Shown: positions 45,175 through 57,528 of the stretch, one piece after another | Layout: every line of letters begins with the position of its first letter | How positions within the stretch are numbered: the first letter of the stretch is position 1 | NCBI RefSeq assembly: GCF_037126465.1 | Contig: NC_088204.1 | Coordinates: 80,800,361 to 80,864,360, forward strand | Source of the DNA: Ornithodoros turicata | Taxonomy: Eukaryota > Arthropoda > Arachnida > Ixodida > Argasidae | DNA: 64,000 bases | Direction: 5' to 3' | Notes under the pieces: model-generated | The model's database searches: none | Seen by the model: the letters and a program-made list of their open reading frames with translations, nothing else | What the model was told of the DNA's origin: nothing | Position numbers and translations under genes: made by a program

Positions 45175-45404
45175 TATTGAGAAAGGTGGTTCCCGCGCTC
45201 CTGCCAAATCTGTGACATTCGAGGTGGCTCGAGGAACACCTATATAGGCACACTTTCACGCTCCTTGTCAGGCAATCATTATACGATACAATATCCTATC
45301 GTTTCTTCTGTGTTTCATAGGCACCGACTATTACTACGTCATGCTAAAGACAATGCGGTGCTTGGGTCACGTCCCACGATCGTCTGTAGGAGCTTCGCCC
45401 GGCT

Positions 45405-45550
45405 TTGCGGCAGATACTTCAGATACATATGTCGTTAAAGTTCCCCTGAAGTCAGCCCAGGACTCATACTCCCAGTCCTCTTTCTGCTGTATCCTCCCTC
45501 AATCTTCCCATGTCTGTGCACCACTCGAAGTCCCAGTTATAGCGCGTGTT
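45405..45550 (+). repeat. S1 SINE, degraded
   Basis: CCCCTGAAGTCAGCCCAGGA, CTTTCTGCTGTATCCTCC and CATGTCTGTGCACCACTC keep the S1 order. The tRNA head is lost. Confidence 0.7.
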
Positions 45551-45619
45551 CCTCTCAAATCCATTGACAAGCTGTGTTTGTGAAACAACCGGCCAACACT
45601 ACTTTCCTACTCACAACTA

Positions 45620-45868
45620 CACTCTTAAAAATGAGTTTCACCGCATAGCACGCAACTAGCCAACCATCACCTCGAATGATATCGTTATCTGCCCTGATTT
45701 GTTGAAAACGGGAGGCGTACGCCTTTTCTGTGACACTTATGCTGTTCATAATTGTCACAAAAAAGGCGTACACCTCCCGTTTTCAACAAATCGGGGCAGA
45801 TAACGATATCATCCGAGATGGTGGTTGGCTTGTAGCGTGCTATGCAGTGAAGTTCATTTCTAAGAGTG
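45620..45868. mobile_element. A-type palindromic MITE
   Basis: Complete copy with TA flanks. Confidence 0.93.
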
Positions 45869-45870
45869 TA

Positions 45871-46925
45871 ACTCTCTTAAGTACATCTTCTGCACTCGTA
45901 TACTCGAAGAATTCCGCGTCCAAACAGATGCCGTTTAACTCCTCTCTCGAAACTTCATCGCTATAATCCCCCAGCGTCCGACTGGTTAATCCCACATTTC
46001 CGGACATTCCTCGGGTAGTCTAAGAATGACGTTCCCAAGCGCTTAGGGAATCCCAAAGGGAGGAGGCGCCAGCCATGTCACTGCGCACGCGCAGAACCCA
46101 AATAATGTTTTGCGCAATATGCATTGACGACTGCTTATTGCTCTGGCACTCCCTGAGACGCTTGGGCTATCCTTCCAAACTTCCCTCAAAATGAACCTAT
46201 TTCGGACTCCCCTTCAAGGGACAGTCGCATCCAGAAATTCATCTATGATATCTCATCTCATGATATGATGATAGCACTATATGTTCGGCATCGGCGGACA
46301 ATCTACCTGGCTAACGTTTTCCTTAAAAAAAAAAGTGCTTAGATATTAAATTGCCAGCACTGCTTCCGTAGCTGCCTAGGCCGGCGTCGTGACGTCACTT
46401 CCTAACTGGAAGAGAGAGAGGGCGGCGCACAGAGGAGGAAAGGTGCCGTCTAGACGCCACGTAACTTATGAGACACCCGCATTGCCGCGGCATTCCTCTT
46501 CTCAAGGTCGCGCCCACATTGGTTCTTAGAGAATGACGTTTTCTCGTTTTTCCCGAGAGGGAATTCCGGCATACTCTCAACATCCGGCGTCTGCTCTTGT
46601 CACGTATTCCATCGAATAACAGCGAAACTGCGCCACTGTGTCGCGTGGGATTTCGATACCATGGTCAGTGGTCCTGGAGGAATAAAATGACACCATAGTT
46701 TCGAAATCGACTGGAACGTATTCGACCTTTGCGGATGACCTCTACAGACAGGGATCGTAGAGTCAATCATAAACCAGAACAAGCTATATTCTTCCGAAAG
46801 CTTATAACTTGGATGCTTCAGACAGATAGCAGTTTTATAATACATTTTGTAGTTCTTTCGCAGTCGCATTTCAAAGCTTTGCTCTGCCAAGCGGGCATTG
46901 CAGACTCCCTCAACTAGCAACACTG
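45871..46925. other. unclassified interval with a CRE-like site
   Basis: GTGACGTCACTTCC at about 46390 joins a CRE-like palindrome to an ETS-like word. This is the kind of pair seen in core promoters, but no transcript can be traced. Confidence 0.3.
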
Positions 46926-46929
46926 GCGC

Positions 46930-47075
46930 GAGTGAGTGCGCCATCTGTTGAGAATGCGCGCAACAACGTTCGAACCACTTCCGCTCTCGCGCGTTGCCCT
47001 CTGCAATTTTGTGATAGAAAAGACCGCTGTCGTACATGCACGGTTGGGTGCACCCAGGAGCACTATACAGTGTTG
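46930..47075 (-). pseudogene. Possible THAP zinc-finger fragment
   Basis: On the minus strand a frame reads SAPGC followed about 10 residues later by SGLFYHKIAEGNAR and ERKWFERC. This resembles the start of a THAP DNA-binding domain (C..GC, a short gap, then F.HK.P..ERRKKW). The first cysteine position is Tyr, and the closing C..H pair was not found. THAP proteins and P-element-type transposases carrying this domain are common in arthropod genomes. The call rests on a short match and could be chance. Confidence 0.25.
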
Positions 47076-47244
47076 TCCAGGCGTTCGTGCGAATAAGCTG
47101 TAATTGATGATGTTTTGCTCACAGCATCGATAGAAAAGCGGCTTTCGCTTTCTGGTCACGCCAACGGCGCTGGACACAAACAACGGCTGTCGGATGCAGA
47201 CGACACGAATAGAGGGCGCAGATGTTCCAACTACGTATTTCACA

Positions 47245-49170
47245 CAAACTGTTGATAAGAAACGTCGTCTTGTAAAAAAAAACTGTAATAGTAATTCATA
47301 ATCTGCTGCAAACGCGTCCGATAATACTTCACTATTACGAGGTACTTGTCCACCAATTCGGAGCAGCCTGCCCCGTTACTTCTCCCCGCGGACGTATGTG
47401 AGCGCTGCGATCAGTTTCGGTTTATTTTACGAGAAAGCAAGAACATTATGTAACAATTGGATCCGCTCGACTTGGCTAAATATCAATCTTGGAAATTTAT
47501 TGGTATGAAATGAAGTAGGAAATCATGCTTTGTGTTTATCATCCCAACTACCGATTCTATACATGATGCATGATGTGTATAAACAACTTCCAAACCGCCA
47601 TAAGGTTTCACTTTACTGTCCCTTTTGCTTACGTTTTGCATTAGCTGTCGCTCTCGTTTTTTTACGACTGCAGATGATACATGTCATTACATTCTCTACC
47701 TTATATTGTCTTACTTTAACCTACTTTAGAGCTTCCAGAATGAGCCCACTTCCATCTTATACGCACACCTCTAACCCGTGAACTGTCTCTGAACCGGCCA
47801 GTGTGTCTCTAAAGTGTAAGGCTATCTTGACCATCGACCAAGAAGAGCATAGTTTCGTACAATTCTTCATTCTCCTCCTTTCCCCTCCTCCTTTCGCCCA
47901 GCATCTTCATCTTAAAGCAAAAGTGGCGTTTTCTCTCTCTCTCTTTTTTTTTCATATCACGGGCCACCTTTTCCTCCTAATTCCAGTGCCCAACTAATCA
48001 AGGCACGTCTGCTTCTATGCACTGCAATTTCTTTATCCTCTTTTTTTTCTTTATTTCCTTTTTTTTTTCTTTATCTAACCTGTCTGGTGAGGAATATATT
48101 CGCGTAGAAGACCCTTTTCTTTGCGGCGCTGGTAGCCGTCTGGAAAGCCAAAATTAGATCCGACTTCGTTAGGACCTAAAAAGATATTCAAAAGGGCAAC
48201 CTTATCTAAAATTATTCTTGAGCAATTTGCATCCAAAACTATGTCGGTTCAAATTCACTTATTCCACGCGAGTATTCTAGTAGCCGAAAAAAAAAAGGAT
48301 AAGAAGAACAAGATTGTTAAGACATCATTCTCCATGGCAGTCATATCTCCCATGATAAGGCAAGCCTGAGCGATGGGCAAGACACGTAAACAAACACAAA
48401 CACGAAGGCTCAACTCAGTCATATCTCTTCCTTCGAAAACTGTGCTGTCGCTTCTTAGTGTTGTACGGCTTCCCTACACCTGACGTATCCGTTGAATATT
48501 CGTGACCTTTCCTCCCCTTTCCGCAACCTTGCCTTTGTTCTACCTACCCAAGCAGCACAGTGTACTGAAAGTCGAGTGAGTACGGTGGATGGACGGTATG
48601 TGTCTTATCAATGTTTTTTTAGTTTTACGAGTCTGTTCGAGTCCTTCTACCTACCCGTACACACTTTCACTCGACATTGCACTCGACTTTCAGTTGCTAC
48701 TTTGGTATTCAGGAAGGGGGAGGATAACCGGTAACATCTGAGATCAAAATAACAAGAAAGTGAGCGCGAAGCCAGAGCTGCTGCGCATAGATTGGCCTTC
48801 CTCGAGACTGCGGGTCTTGACTGCGGACTTGAAGACTTGACTGCGGAGTCGTCTCCTTATTCATCCATCTCCGAATGGCGCAAACAGTTCGTTGGTCATT
48901 TTCGTTCTATTCTGAAGTCGTCCCACACTGCAGGCAATGAAAATCTCCTTTACCTCCTCAAAGTAAGATCCATACTCGCGAGCTTTAAAGGTCGCATCCA
49001 GAAACGCTATCAGCTCTCGGTGACGTCACCTATACTCTTCGAGGATGCGAAACTGTCAAGTTGTTTTTTTTTTCTTTTCTTTTTTTTTCGTGATTCTTCC
49101 GAACATTCGTGCAATCGCTTAATCTTCACAGCGTCTGTATTTTCCATACTGGGTCTTCGAACGCGGTTGA
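47245..49170. other. unclassified interval
   Basis: No repeat family or domain recognised. The 150-codon frame at 48792-49244 has no motif. Part of the 46-54 kb stretch that is unusually free of recognisable repeats. Confidence 0.4.
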
Positions 49171-49177
49171 TTTCGGA

Positions 49178-49367
49178 CAGTCTTCAACGATTATTGATAC
49201 CCATGGTCATTGAACATGTGTGCGCAGCGCCACCTAACGTATAACGTGTCAGCCTCTCAGGGGCCATTGGATGCGACGCTCCTTGAGAAGTTGACACGTT
49301 ACACGCTTGATGGCGCTACGCACATGTCCAATTGCCATTGGTATCGATAATCATTGAAGACTGCCCG
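49178..49367. repeat. Imperfect inverted repeat, about 85-90 bp arms
   Basis: GTCTTCAACGATTATTGATA...CATGTGTGCGCAGCGCCA at the left faces TGGCGCTACGCACATGT...TATCGATAATCATTGAAGAC at the right. The loop is about 15 bp. No CACTCT ends and no clear duplication. Possibly a small foldback element of another family. Confidence 0.8.
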
Positions 49368-52300
49368 TGTGCGACAGGGATATTAGACCTCGCCGCTACC
49401 TTCGCCATCTGCACGATCACAACAATTCCATCCCACCGGACACCTCTCGCGAACAAGATCATCCCGTCGAACCAACCTCTCATCTATACGGGCTTTGCAT
49501 TCGCACGCTCAAGCAACCTGTGCTCCTGGAGACCCGCGATCCAATTACGAAACTTCGCGGGAACATATCATTCTCCCCGTCGAATTCCAATTCTCCGTGT
49601 ATCCGCAGCGTGCAACTGGAATGTCTGAGCGGAATTCGCAGAAATTGTCGCTTGACTGCGCGCTTCACTCGACGGTGTGCAAAGTTGCCCGCGCTTAATG
49701 AGTTCCACTTTAATGGCAGACGACAGATCGATGCTGCAGCGCCCCCCCACCTGTCCTGATTGGCTGCCGTTACGCCTCGTTGTCTAAGCAGGTTAATCGT
49801 GGAGAACTTGTCGCGTTTGGGCGAGCGAGTTTTTCGTCGGTCGCCACTTGCGCTACTCTGTATCTGACATCTTCTGGACAGAATTAGGCACTCGTAAAAA
49901 GGGCAGATTAGTTAGTCGTTGTTTCTTGTAGATAGTCCGACTACTTTTACTTTCTGACTATGGTTGCGGTGACTGTGTATGATTACACGCTGTTGTATTA
50001 CTTCTGTCAAAAGTGTAAATGCGATGTTACCCAGTTTCTTTTAAGTATTCTTGAAGTAGTCAGCTCTGTTAAGAAATGCTTGATAGCAAGTTGTTGCCTT
50101 TGTGGCGACTAAGCTGGAGTAGTCAGTTCGCTCCTTCAAAATGTTGCTCTAACGAAACGGCGTGGTGGAGTGAACTTGTAGAAAGTCGTCACAACATTGT
50201 TTTCACGAATCGCTTGGCCCCCTTTAACAACGTCACCCTGTCGTAGCTCACATCAGATGTGGTGGTTAGTTGCGTCTGGAGTAGCTAGTTAGCTTTCTTA
50301 ACAAGTTTAGTAAATCGCAGTGTGGTTGCTTCCGATACGAGGTAGGCCTAGTTTCTTCTTCAATTTAACTTAATAATTAATCCTTTAATAATAACTTAGT
50401 CGTTTACTTTAATGCAAATACACAAAATACGAATTAATAGTTTATACCTGATGGGGGTGGTTATGCAAAGTGAAACTAGTTTTTATTTTCGAGGCATTAT
50501 TAACCCTTAACTTTACGCTTAATCTTTTGTATTGATTGTTTATAGAACCAAATTCTTCGCACTGTTAGTAAGTGAGCTTCTCTTGTGATGTGTGAGTTTT
50601 TTTCCCCTTCTCTCCTCCAAATATAATACGAGCCTGTGGACGCATCTGTAAAGTACAGTAAAATATGTCGTTTTTTTAATTTTATTTTTTTTCAAAAGCA
50701 GCACTCCTAGACTGTGCTCTAGGTATATTATTCCAGGGACAAAGTTAAGCTAAACGGGCGAGACACGTAAACTCAACGCTTCGCGCGTATTGTTTAAGAA
50801 CAAATACTACCGGACGTCATTAAATATACCCGCCCATGTTTCACCCACGTTTTAACGCGTTGAAAGGCATTAGGCACTTTGGATGGGGGGGAGGGGTCGT
50901 TGAAATCGATGTTCTTCGTTCACAGGCCAACGCCCTCTTTGGAAACCAGGCCGCTGATGAGCTCCTTTGTGATTTCCGATCATCCGTTAACCCAGCTCTC
51001 CGACGAAATGGGACGTCAGCTCGGAAAGTAATATTTTGTGAGCACTTGATTCAGAAAAAAATGAAAATAACGGACTCTGTTAAGTGCTGTTCGAAATTAA
51101 GCTTTCGTTTCTTTTTGTTTTGCAGTGACGTCAATTGCAGAGTCTCAATGAACAGTCAAACAACACCCGTTGATTCATTACCTCTGTAATTTCGTCTATA
51201 TGTGAATATAAGAGTGTGTTGAGGAAAATGTAGCAATGAATGGGCCTATGTCTCCTTGGACGAGGCATTGGTAGTTTGAGGTGTGGCACTTGCTGACCGC
51301 GAGAAAGCTAGCTTTCGCCTTGCAGTGCAACGGAAGCGGATTCTAATACCCGGATGTTCAGGCAGCCCGCACGAGCAACTCCGTCGCCATGTATACCTTC
51401 AAAGAGCATGTAAGACACCCCGAATACTTTCCTTTGCGAAGCGTGCATTTCGTGAGAAAAAATTAGTTTACGAGGGTGCGCGCAGTGGCGGCGATCTCTC
51501 CAAGCTCGTCCCGGCGCGTTGTGACGTCAGATTATCCGAGCACTCTTATTGGCTGCCGACAATCGTCTGCTATGGTCGACTGCTCTGCTTCAAATGCGGG
51601 ACTGGCCGCGCGGCGCCCAATACAACCGCACAAAAAAAAAAGAGAAAAAAAAAGGAAAAAGAAAGAAAACATGGCGCGTGTCTCACTAACTGTTTGTGTT
51701 GGTTACGGGTCAAAGGAGAGGTTAGCCAAGACAGGGCTGACTGACGCGCCTCACGGGTGACGTGACGTCGCGAACTTGCAGCCAATAAGGAAGGAGCTTT
51801 CCTAACCCGCGAGATTGAAAGCTCTATTGTGCACCAGGACTGCGCGCTCCACGCCTACTTTTTTTGTGCGAATATGTGTTCAAGTTCGGATTTTCATCCT
51901 ACTCTCTGTTTCTCCTGACGATATATTTTTGAGCCATTCTACGCACATTTAGCCCCATATCCGAAATCTCGCTGAAAGTGCGCGTGAGGTGACATATGTA
52001 TGTATAGTGTCACATAAAAGCGCTACGCGGACTGTAAAGCGTGCTTTGCCTGCCTGGCACAGGAGGTCAGCAGTGAAGGAAACTTCAGTGACCGCGCTGT
52101 TAGTATTCATGCTTTCAAAGCGTCGTCCGAAACCTTACGTGGTCCAGAAGGTCTGCTACTTGTATGCTATGATCTGTATGCTCTGCTATTTTGTTCTGTA
52201 AACACGCATCGGAACAACAGTATACAGAGTTATCAGCGATAAACGGAGATGAGGTTTGCGCATAAACTGTGCTGTGCTTCGCACGTGAAGCCAGGGCTCA

Positions 52301-53455
52301 GCAAAAATACACCTTTGTGGTTCCTAACACTCATGACCTTATCCTTACCTTATGATATCCTTATCCTTACCTTATCTTTCCATGACCTCACAAAAGTGAA
52401 ATTCAGGTATTCGATGTCATCCCAAAATACGCACTGAATGAAAACATTTCATTTAACGTTTTCGCGTGTTTTTGTGAACGTGCAACGATTTTGATCCAAC
52501 AAAAATGCCAAAAATGTTTCTTTCGCAGAAAAAACAAAAAAACAAAACAAACGAAGGTCCACCTTTTTTTTTGTCATAAATAACTTTCGGAAGGTTGCAC
52601 AGACAAGCAGACCGCATTCTTGGCAGATAGCAATTTCATCCCGCGCAACAGAGCCGTGACGCTGTGTCCGCTATGCCGGAGCTTTTATGAGGCATACTTT
52701 TTCCCCCTTTTCCCTCTTGGCATTACATAGATGAACGAAAACATGAGGAGAGCGAGAGATAAAAGAGAATAAAGGCTGGCCAAAAATTCCAAGCACGCCA
52801 GTTCCAACCCCGGTGCAAATGGATAAACAGAAGCAGAGAGGGATCTGCCGTTGCCATGGAAATAGTATAGGAAAGCGGTTGTCTTTTGCAGTTTACAAGC
52901 ATGAAGGCGTAGGAACCCCCCTTTATCAGGCTATTTTCTCTCTGCCTGGAAATATGTTCTGTCCGTTGCACCTTTCCTAATGCAGCTGTTCTGCATTGAG
53001 ACGGGATATTCGTGGGAATATAGCAAAGAAGACGCTGTCTGCCTTCAACAGTCGCCCCCCCCCCCCCTGCTTAAGCTGGTTGCGAATTCGTAGCGAAGAC
53101 CAGTATTTCCTAAGCTTCCTACACGTTCCTGCCGATCTTTTCTCCTGGGAGAGACTTTGGAGAGTCTGAGTGCTTATACTAGTAGACAGCAGCATATCAA
53201 TCGGCATTACAGCTTTGCTTGGGACTCAGCTCAATTCAACTGAAGCTCTCCTGCTCCCACGGGCAGGCACGTTGAGAGACACAACGTGCTTCTACAGGAA
53301 CGAACAGGAATGGTCGAGCCTGGAGCTCCTGTGACGTCATCGCTCGTGACGGCAGAGTGGTCGAAGGTCTATCTCCTTCGTAAGTGACGGATATCAAATC
53401 TTCACACCCTCCTTAAAGGTATCGCATGGAAGAAGAAGAAGAAAAAAATATTCTC
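49368..53455. other. unclassified interval
   Basis: Largest stretch without recognised elements. CRE-like TGACGTCA sites occur near 51124 and 51520 (another is at 53335). A CCAAT word and its inverse lie at about 51780 and 51550. Frames 50836-51189 and 51283-51744 (117 and 153 codons) are not recognised. A poly-C tract lies at about 53046-53058. Confidence 0.4.
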
Positions 53456-53459
53456 TCAC

Positions 53460-53690
53460 TTCTCACCAGCGGCAAGATTACGAGGTGATGGGTTTCAAAT
53501 CCTTCTCTACCGCCAATGTTGTCTGAGAGCTTAACCTCCAAGTTTTCCTGCGGGCTTTTCGACACAGTTCATCCTGACGTCGGCCCACTGCTTCTTGCTG
53601 TCCTCTTTCCATCTGCCCACGTCTCTACGCCAGTCTCAGCCGCAGTACGTTGCTTCGCGGCGCTGTCCGCACATTAAAAATAAAGGAAAG
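53460..53690 (+). repeat. S1 SINE, long-tail subtype, degraded
   Basis: GGGTTTCAAATCC in place of the B-box, then GACGTCGGCCCACTG, CTTGCTGTCCTCTTTCC and TTGCTTCGCGGCGCTG before an A-rich tail. Confidence 0.75.
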
Positions 53691-53699
53691 CCAGGTGCT

Positions 53700-54405
53700 G
53701 CGTGAAAGCGACACTTATATCAGTTCAGAGGAGCCCTCATTACTTTCACTTTTACTTCGTCGTGAATTTTAAAACCCTTCGATGGCACGCAATCAATTAG
53801 GGATTTAATCTTTCTCGCCATCGCAGCATCGCACGTGTCACGATTAGGCAGCGCAGGGAAGCGCACTATTTTTTTTTGTGTGTGTGTGATATGTCTCTCT
53901 CTCTATAATCTCCACACATCGCTCTCTTTTGCCTCAATCCGCTTTACTTTCGTCGCCCTGAAATATTGCGTTTTCCATTGAGGGAGGCGATGCCTTAAAT
54001 TGCTCGACGCCGCGACGGATGGCTTTATTGAACTTCGAAGATCCTAAATGGTTTCTTCCCCCCCTTTTTTTCCTTTTCATCCCCACTAATCTCGGACTTC
54101 TTGGTGGTTTTTCCAAATGAAACCGTCCTTCGATGCCGCACTTTCGGTTCGCTGAACGTCGCTTTGTGGAGTGAGAAAAAAAATGAAAAGAAATGAAAGG
54201 AAAATGGGTAAAAAAAGGGGGGGTACGTCAGTGCACCTGATATGAAGTAAACTCGGCTTTGGAAACAGAAAAGGGGTAGGCACTGCAGGGCTGGTGGAAA
54301 GGAAAATGGTTGTATTGACACTGCAAGAGGACGAACATGGCGTTTATGAACTTCCGGCCAGAGATCTACGGTAGGCGACATAATATGTTCCCTCGTGAGG
54401 TAGTT
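53700..54405. other. unclassified interval
   Basis: A short GT microsatellite at 53876-53888; otherwise nothing recognised. Confidence 0.4.
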
Positions 54406-54416
54406 ATCATCGATAG

Positions 54417-55513
54417 CAGTGATGGGAAGTACTTGAAGTACCAAGTACTGAAGTACTACTTTAAAGGAGCTATGAACTGTACCGAGCGAGCCCGCCGACT
54501 GTGTCGGCTCCAAACGGCGATTTCAACGTGTTGTCTGTGACACCTTTTGTATAGGAGGATTTGATAGGTGCGTATCTTCAGCACATAGCATGCTCCTAGC
54601 CAACCATCTTCCCTAATGACAACGTTCTCGCCCATGATTTGTTGATATGCGAGAGGCGAAGCCTATTATGTATCTATTATGCGCGGCTACAAAATGGGCT
54701 ACGGCTCCCGTTTTCAACAAATCAGAGACGAGAACGTTGTCATTCGGGATGATGGTTGGCTAGGAGCGTGCCACATAGTGAAGTTCATCTTGAAGAGGGT
54801 AAAGCAGAACGTTATGTGTACCTCCGCGTTGGCGTCTGATTGGGTGCTACAGCTCTTCAGATGACGTAACGATGGATAGAGGTATCTGGACGGCGATGCG
54901 TGTACTCGCTCGAATACGAAAGAGAGTGCGTTTTTGTATTAACGCTGCACAAGTTATGAAGGAGAAGAATTGAACAATAAATTGTGAATAGAATTACGAA
55001 GCGTAGAAGAACAATATTACACCTATTAAACCCGTAACTAAATACATGCAGATAGCAGTTCTTACCTCCTTTCAGAGCATTTCTCAGTACTTTACTTAAA
55101 GTACATTTAAATTTCTGTACTTTGTACTGTATTTTAAGTACGTTTCTTTTGTACTTTCCTTTCAAGCACTCAAGTACCCCAATTTGCAAAACAAACGCAA
55201 AACTTGGTCGCAAAATGACTTCTTTCAGTTCGCATTAATGAATCAGCTGTAAACTATCCATTTTTTGTAACGGCAAACGTGCTTGCTAGAAGCTTTTTAA
55301 AGATAGCCGCCGAAACAAAATTACCTTACCTTGTATCACTAACAAGCGTTACAACGTCCAGCGATACAATCTAAATTTGTAATGTACTTGATGAGTACTT
55401 TAGAGTACATTCCCAAGGACTTTGGTGCTTAGTACTGTACTTAAAGTACAACAGGTGCTAGGTACTTGGTACTTTACTTTAAGTACAGTTTTGAGGTACG
55501 TTGCCCATCACTG
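54417..55513. mobile_element. hAT-type MITE hosting element L
   Basis: CAGTGATGGGAAGTACTT at the left faces the inverted GTACGTTGCCCATCACTG at the right. Flanks ATCGATAG and ATCGAGAG agree at 7 of 8 bases. Rich in AAGTAC/GTACTT words. Confidence 0.9.
54464..55071 (+). mobile_element. Element L, second copy
   Basis: Runs from AAGGAGCTATGAACTG to the inverted CTTACCTCCTT. The left flank is TA and the right flank TC, one base from TA. It has the B-like palindromic core at about 54575-54795. Compared with the 11.1 kb copy it lacks the nested A-type MITE. Confidence 0.82.
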
Positions 55514-55521
55514 ATCGAGAG

Positions 55522-55965
55522 GACGTGTGACAATCTAAAAATGACGAAATATGCGTTTTCTCCCTCTAACTGCCCTCCCTTAACTGCATATCGCAGTTGT
55601 TTCTTTATCTAGAAAGTGGATATTGAGACGATAACAAAGCGGCAAAAAACTGTGTAATGACACGTGCTCTCTAAGTTGAAAATGAAGAAAAATGAAGTGC
55701 TCTCGATCCAGAAAAGAATATGACAGCCTCTGTGCTCACGCACGAAATGCAACCTATATAAAGAAAGTGTCTAGTCTCTTGCCCAGAGCACTGGCCACAG
55801 GGTTTTGATAAACGTTGCCCATTCCACTGCTCTGCCCAGCCACGCGGCTCTCCAGGTTTCTCGTCCAAGTGACCTAGCGCAGTCCACTATGCAAGCCACC
55901 TCCTCAAGAGTTCTGTCCACATCCACCGTTAAAGGCATCATGTCACGTGTCCTATATCCTACTGG
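55522..55965. other. unclassified interval
   Basis: Nothing recognised. Confidence 0.4.
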
Positions 55966-55968
55966 CTC

Positions 55969-56460
55969 GCGTGGCATAATGATTAGGGTCATAGCCATCC
56001 ACGCCGGCATAGGGACGTGACACGGCTTCGAATCCTGCACTCTTAAAAATGAACTTCACCACATAGCACGCTCCTAGCTAACCATCATCCCGAGTGACAA
56101 CGTTCTCGCTCCTGATTTGTTGAAAATGGGAGGCGGAGCCTATTCTGTGCCACGCATAATGAGCACAAAATAGGCTCCTCCTCCCGTTTTCAACAAATCA
56201 GGGGCGAGAACGTTGTCACTCGGGATGATGGTTGGCTAGGAGCGTGCTATGTGGTGAAGTTCATTTTTAAGAGTGTGGCACCGGATGTGCTGTATGAGGT
56301 TTTCCCTGGGTTTCCAGACGCATGTCGGCAGAGTTCTCCCTGAAGTCGGCCCTGGACGCATACTAACCCCCTATAGTTCCCCCACACCTTCCTGGTGTCA
56401 TCTGTCCACATCTGTAAGCCGCTCATAGCAACAGCTGCTTCGCGGCGCGAATTTAAAAAG
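55969..56460 (+). repeat. S1 SINE, long-tail subtype, broken by a B-type MITE
   Basis: Head CGCGTGGCATAATGATTAGG and half of the B-box region, then the MITE, then GCACCGGATGTGCTG and the body to CTGCTTCGCGGCGCGAA. Joining the parts restores CGAATCCTGGCACCGG. Confidence 0.9.
56038..56275. mobile_element. B-type palindromic MITE
   Basis: Complete copy. The duplicated dinucleotide is TG (56036-56037, 56276-56277), which the intact SINE sequence confirms as the original target. Confidence 0.93.
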
Positions 56461-57250
56461 TGTCCTATCCAAGGCTGTCGTGAAGGACACTCTAGGAAGG
56501 ACACGTGACTCGTGACACGAAGGACTCGTGAAGGACACAAAGTACTCTTTCCATGTCCCCCGTGATGACGCTATGTCCCGTAAACTTTTCATGTCTATAC
56601 CGATGAAGACACTCTGTCAACTGCACTATCCGAGTCTACCATGCAGGGCACAGTGCGAAGTATATTACCACACTAAGTACACTGTCCCTCGTCAAATACC
56701 TTAGCCACAAGTTCCCTCTGACCGACTCCCTGCATTGTGTTACATTGTGTTCTATAGTCTTCAGTCTATGCACTGTGTCCCGAATCTGGCTTCCATTTCC
56801 TGACCGCACTCTTTAATGAGATAATCGATAAATGCTCACATTTACTCCGAAAACTTCACGATGCAAGCCTTCATCCCTAAACGAAACCCGGCTTAAACGG
56901 CGCAATTTCTAGTGCGTTCAACTCGCTAAATGGTTTCGCCTGTTCTGAACGATAAGTGCGGTGCTGAGCGACGCATGAACGCTACCCCTTTTCCTTCTTT
57001 TCGTCCCTAGGGTACAGTAAGGCCGCTCTCATGCACTATTCAGTGAGAGGGCTTAAAAGCAACGAAGAGGGACATTTAACAGCAGAGCCAGCACCGAACG
57101 CGATGCCCAGCCTATGTACGCGAAGTAATGGTAGCCTTGGTGTGGTACACTTCGTTCAGAGCTGAAGCTTTGGCCATGAGATGCGTTCAGATGTATTTAA
57201 CGATGTTGGTCCAAAGTATCTGGAGGCGGTGTCAGGACTGGACGACGTAC
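56461..57250. other. unclassified interval
   Basis: GAAGGACAC-type words recur loosely at 56480-56540. No gene seen. Confidence 0.4.
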
Positions 57251-57252
57251 TA

Positions 57253-57499
57253 CACACTTAAAAATGAACTTCACCGCATAGCACGCCCCTAGCCAACCAT
57301 AATCTCAAATGATATCGTTATCTGCCCTGATTTGTCGAAAACGGTAGGCGTACGCCTTTTTGTGACACTTATGCTGTTCATAATTGTCACAAAAAGGCGT
57401 ACGCCTCCCGTTTTCAACAAATCAGGGCAGACAACGATATCATTCGAGATGATGGTTGGCTAGAAGCGTGCTATGCGGTGAAGTTCATTTTTAAGAGTG
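57253..57499. mobile_element. A-type palindromic MITE
   Basis: Complete copy, left end CACACTTA, TA on both sides. Confidence 0.92.
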
Positions 57500-57528
57500 T
57501 AGTCGGTGGAGGTACTGAGATACACTCA

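Noticed and set aside
48792..49759. Host gene exons (150- and 130-codon frames)
   Set aside because: The frames cross the inverted repeat at 49178-49367 and show no protein-family signal.
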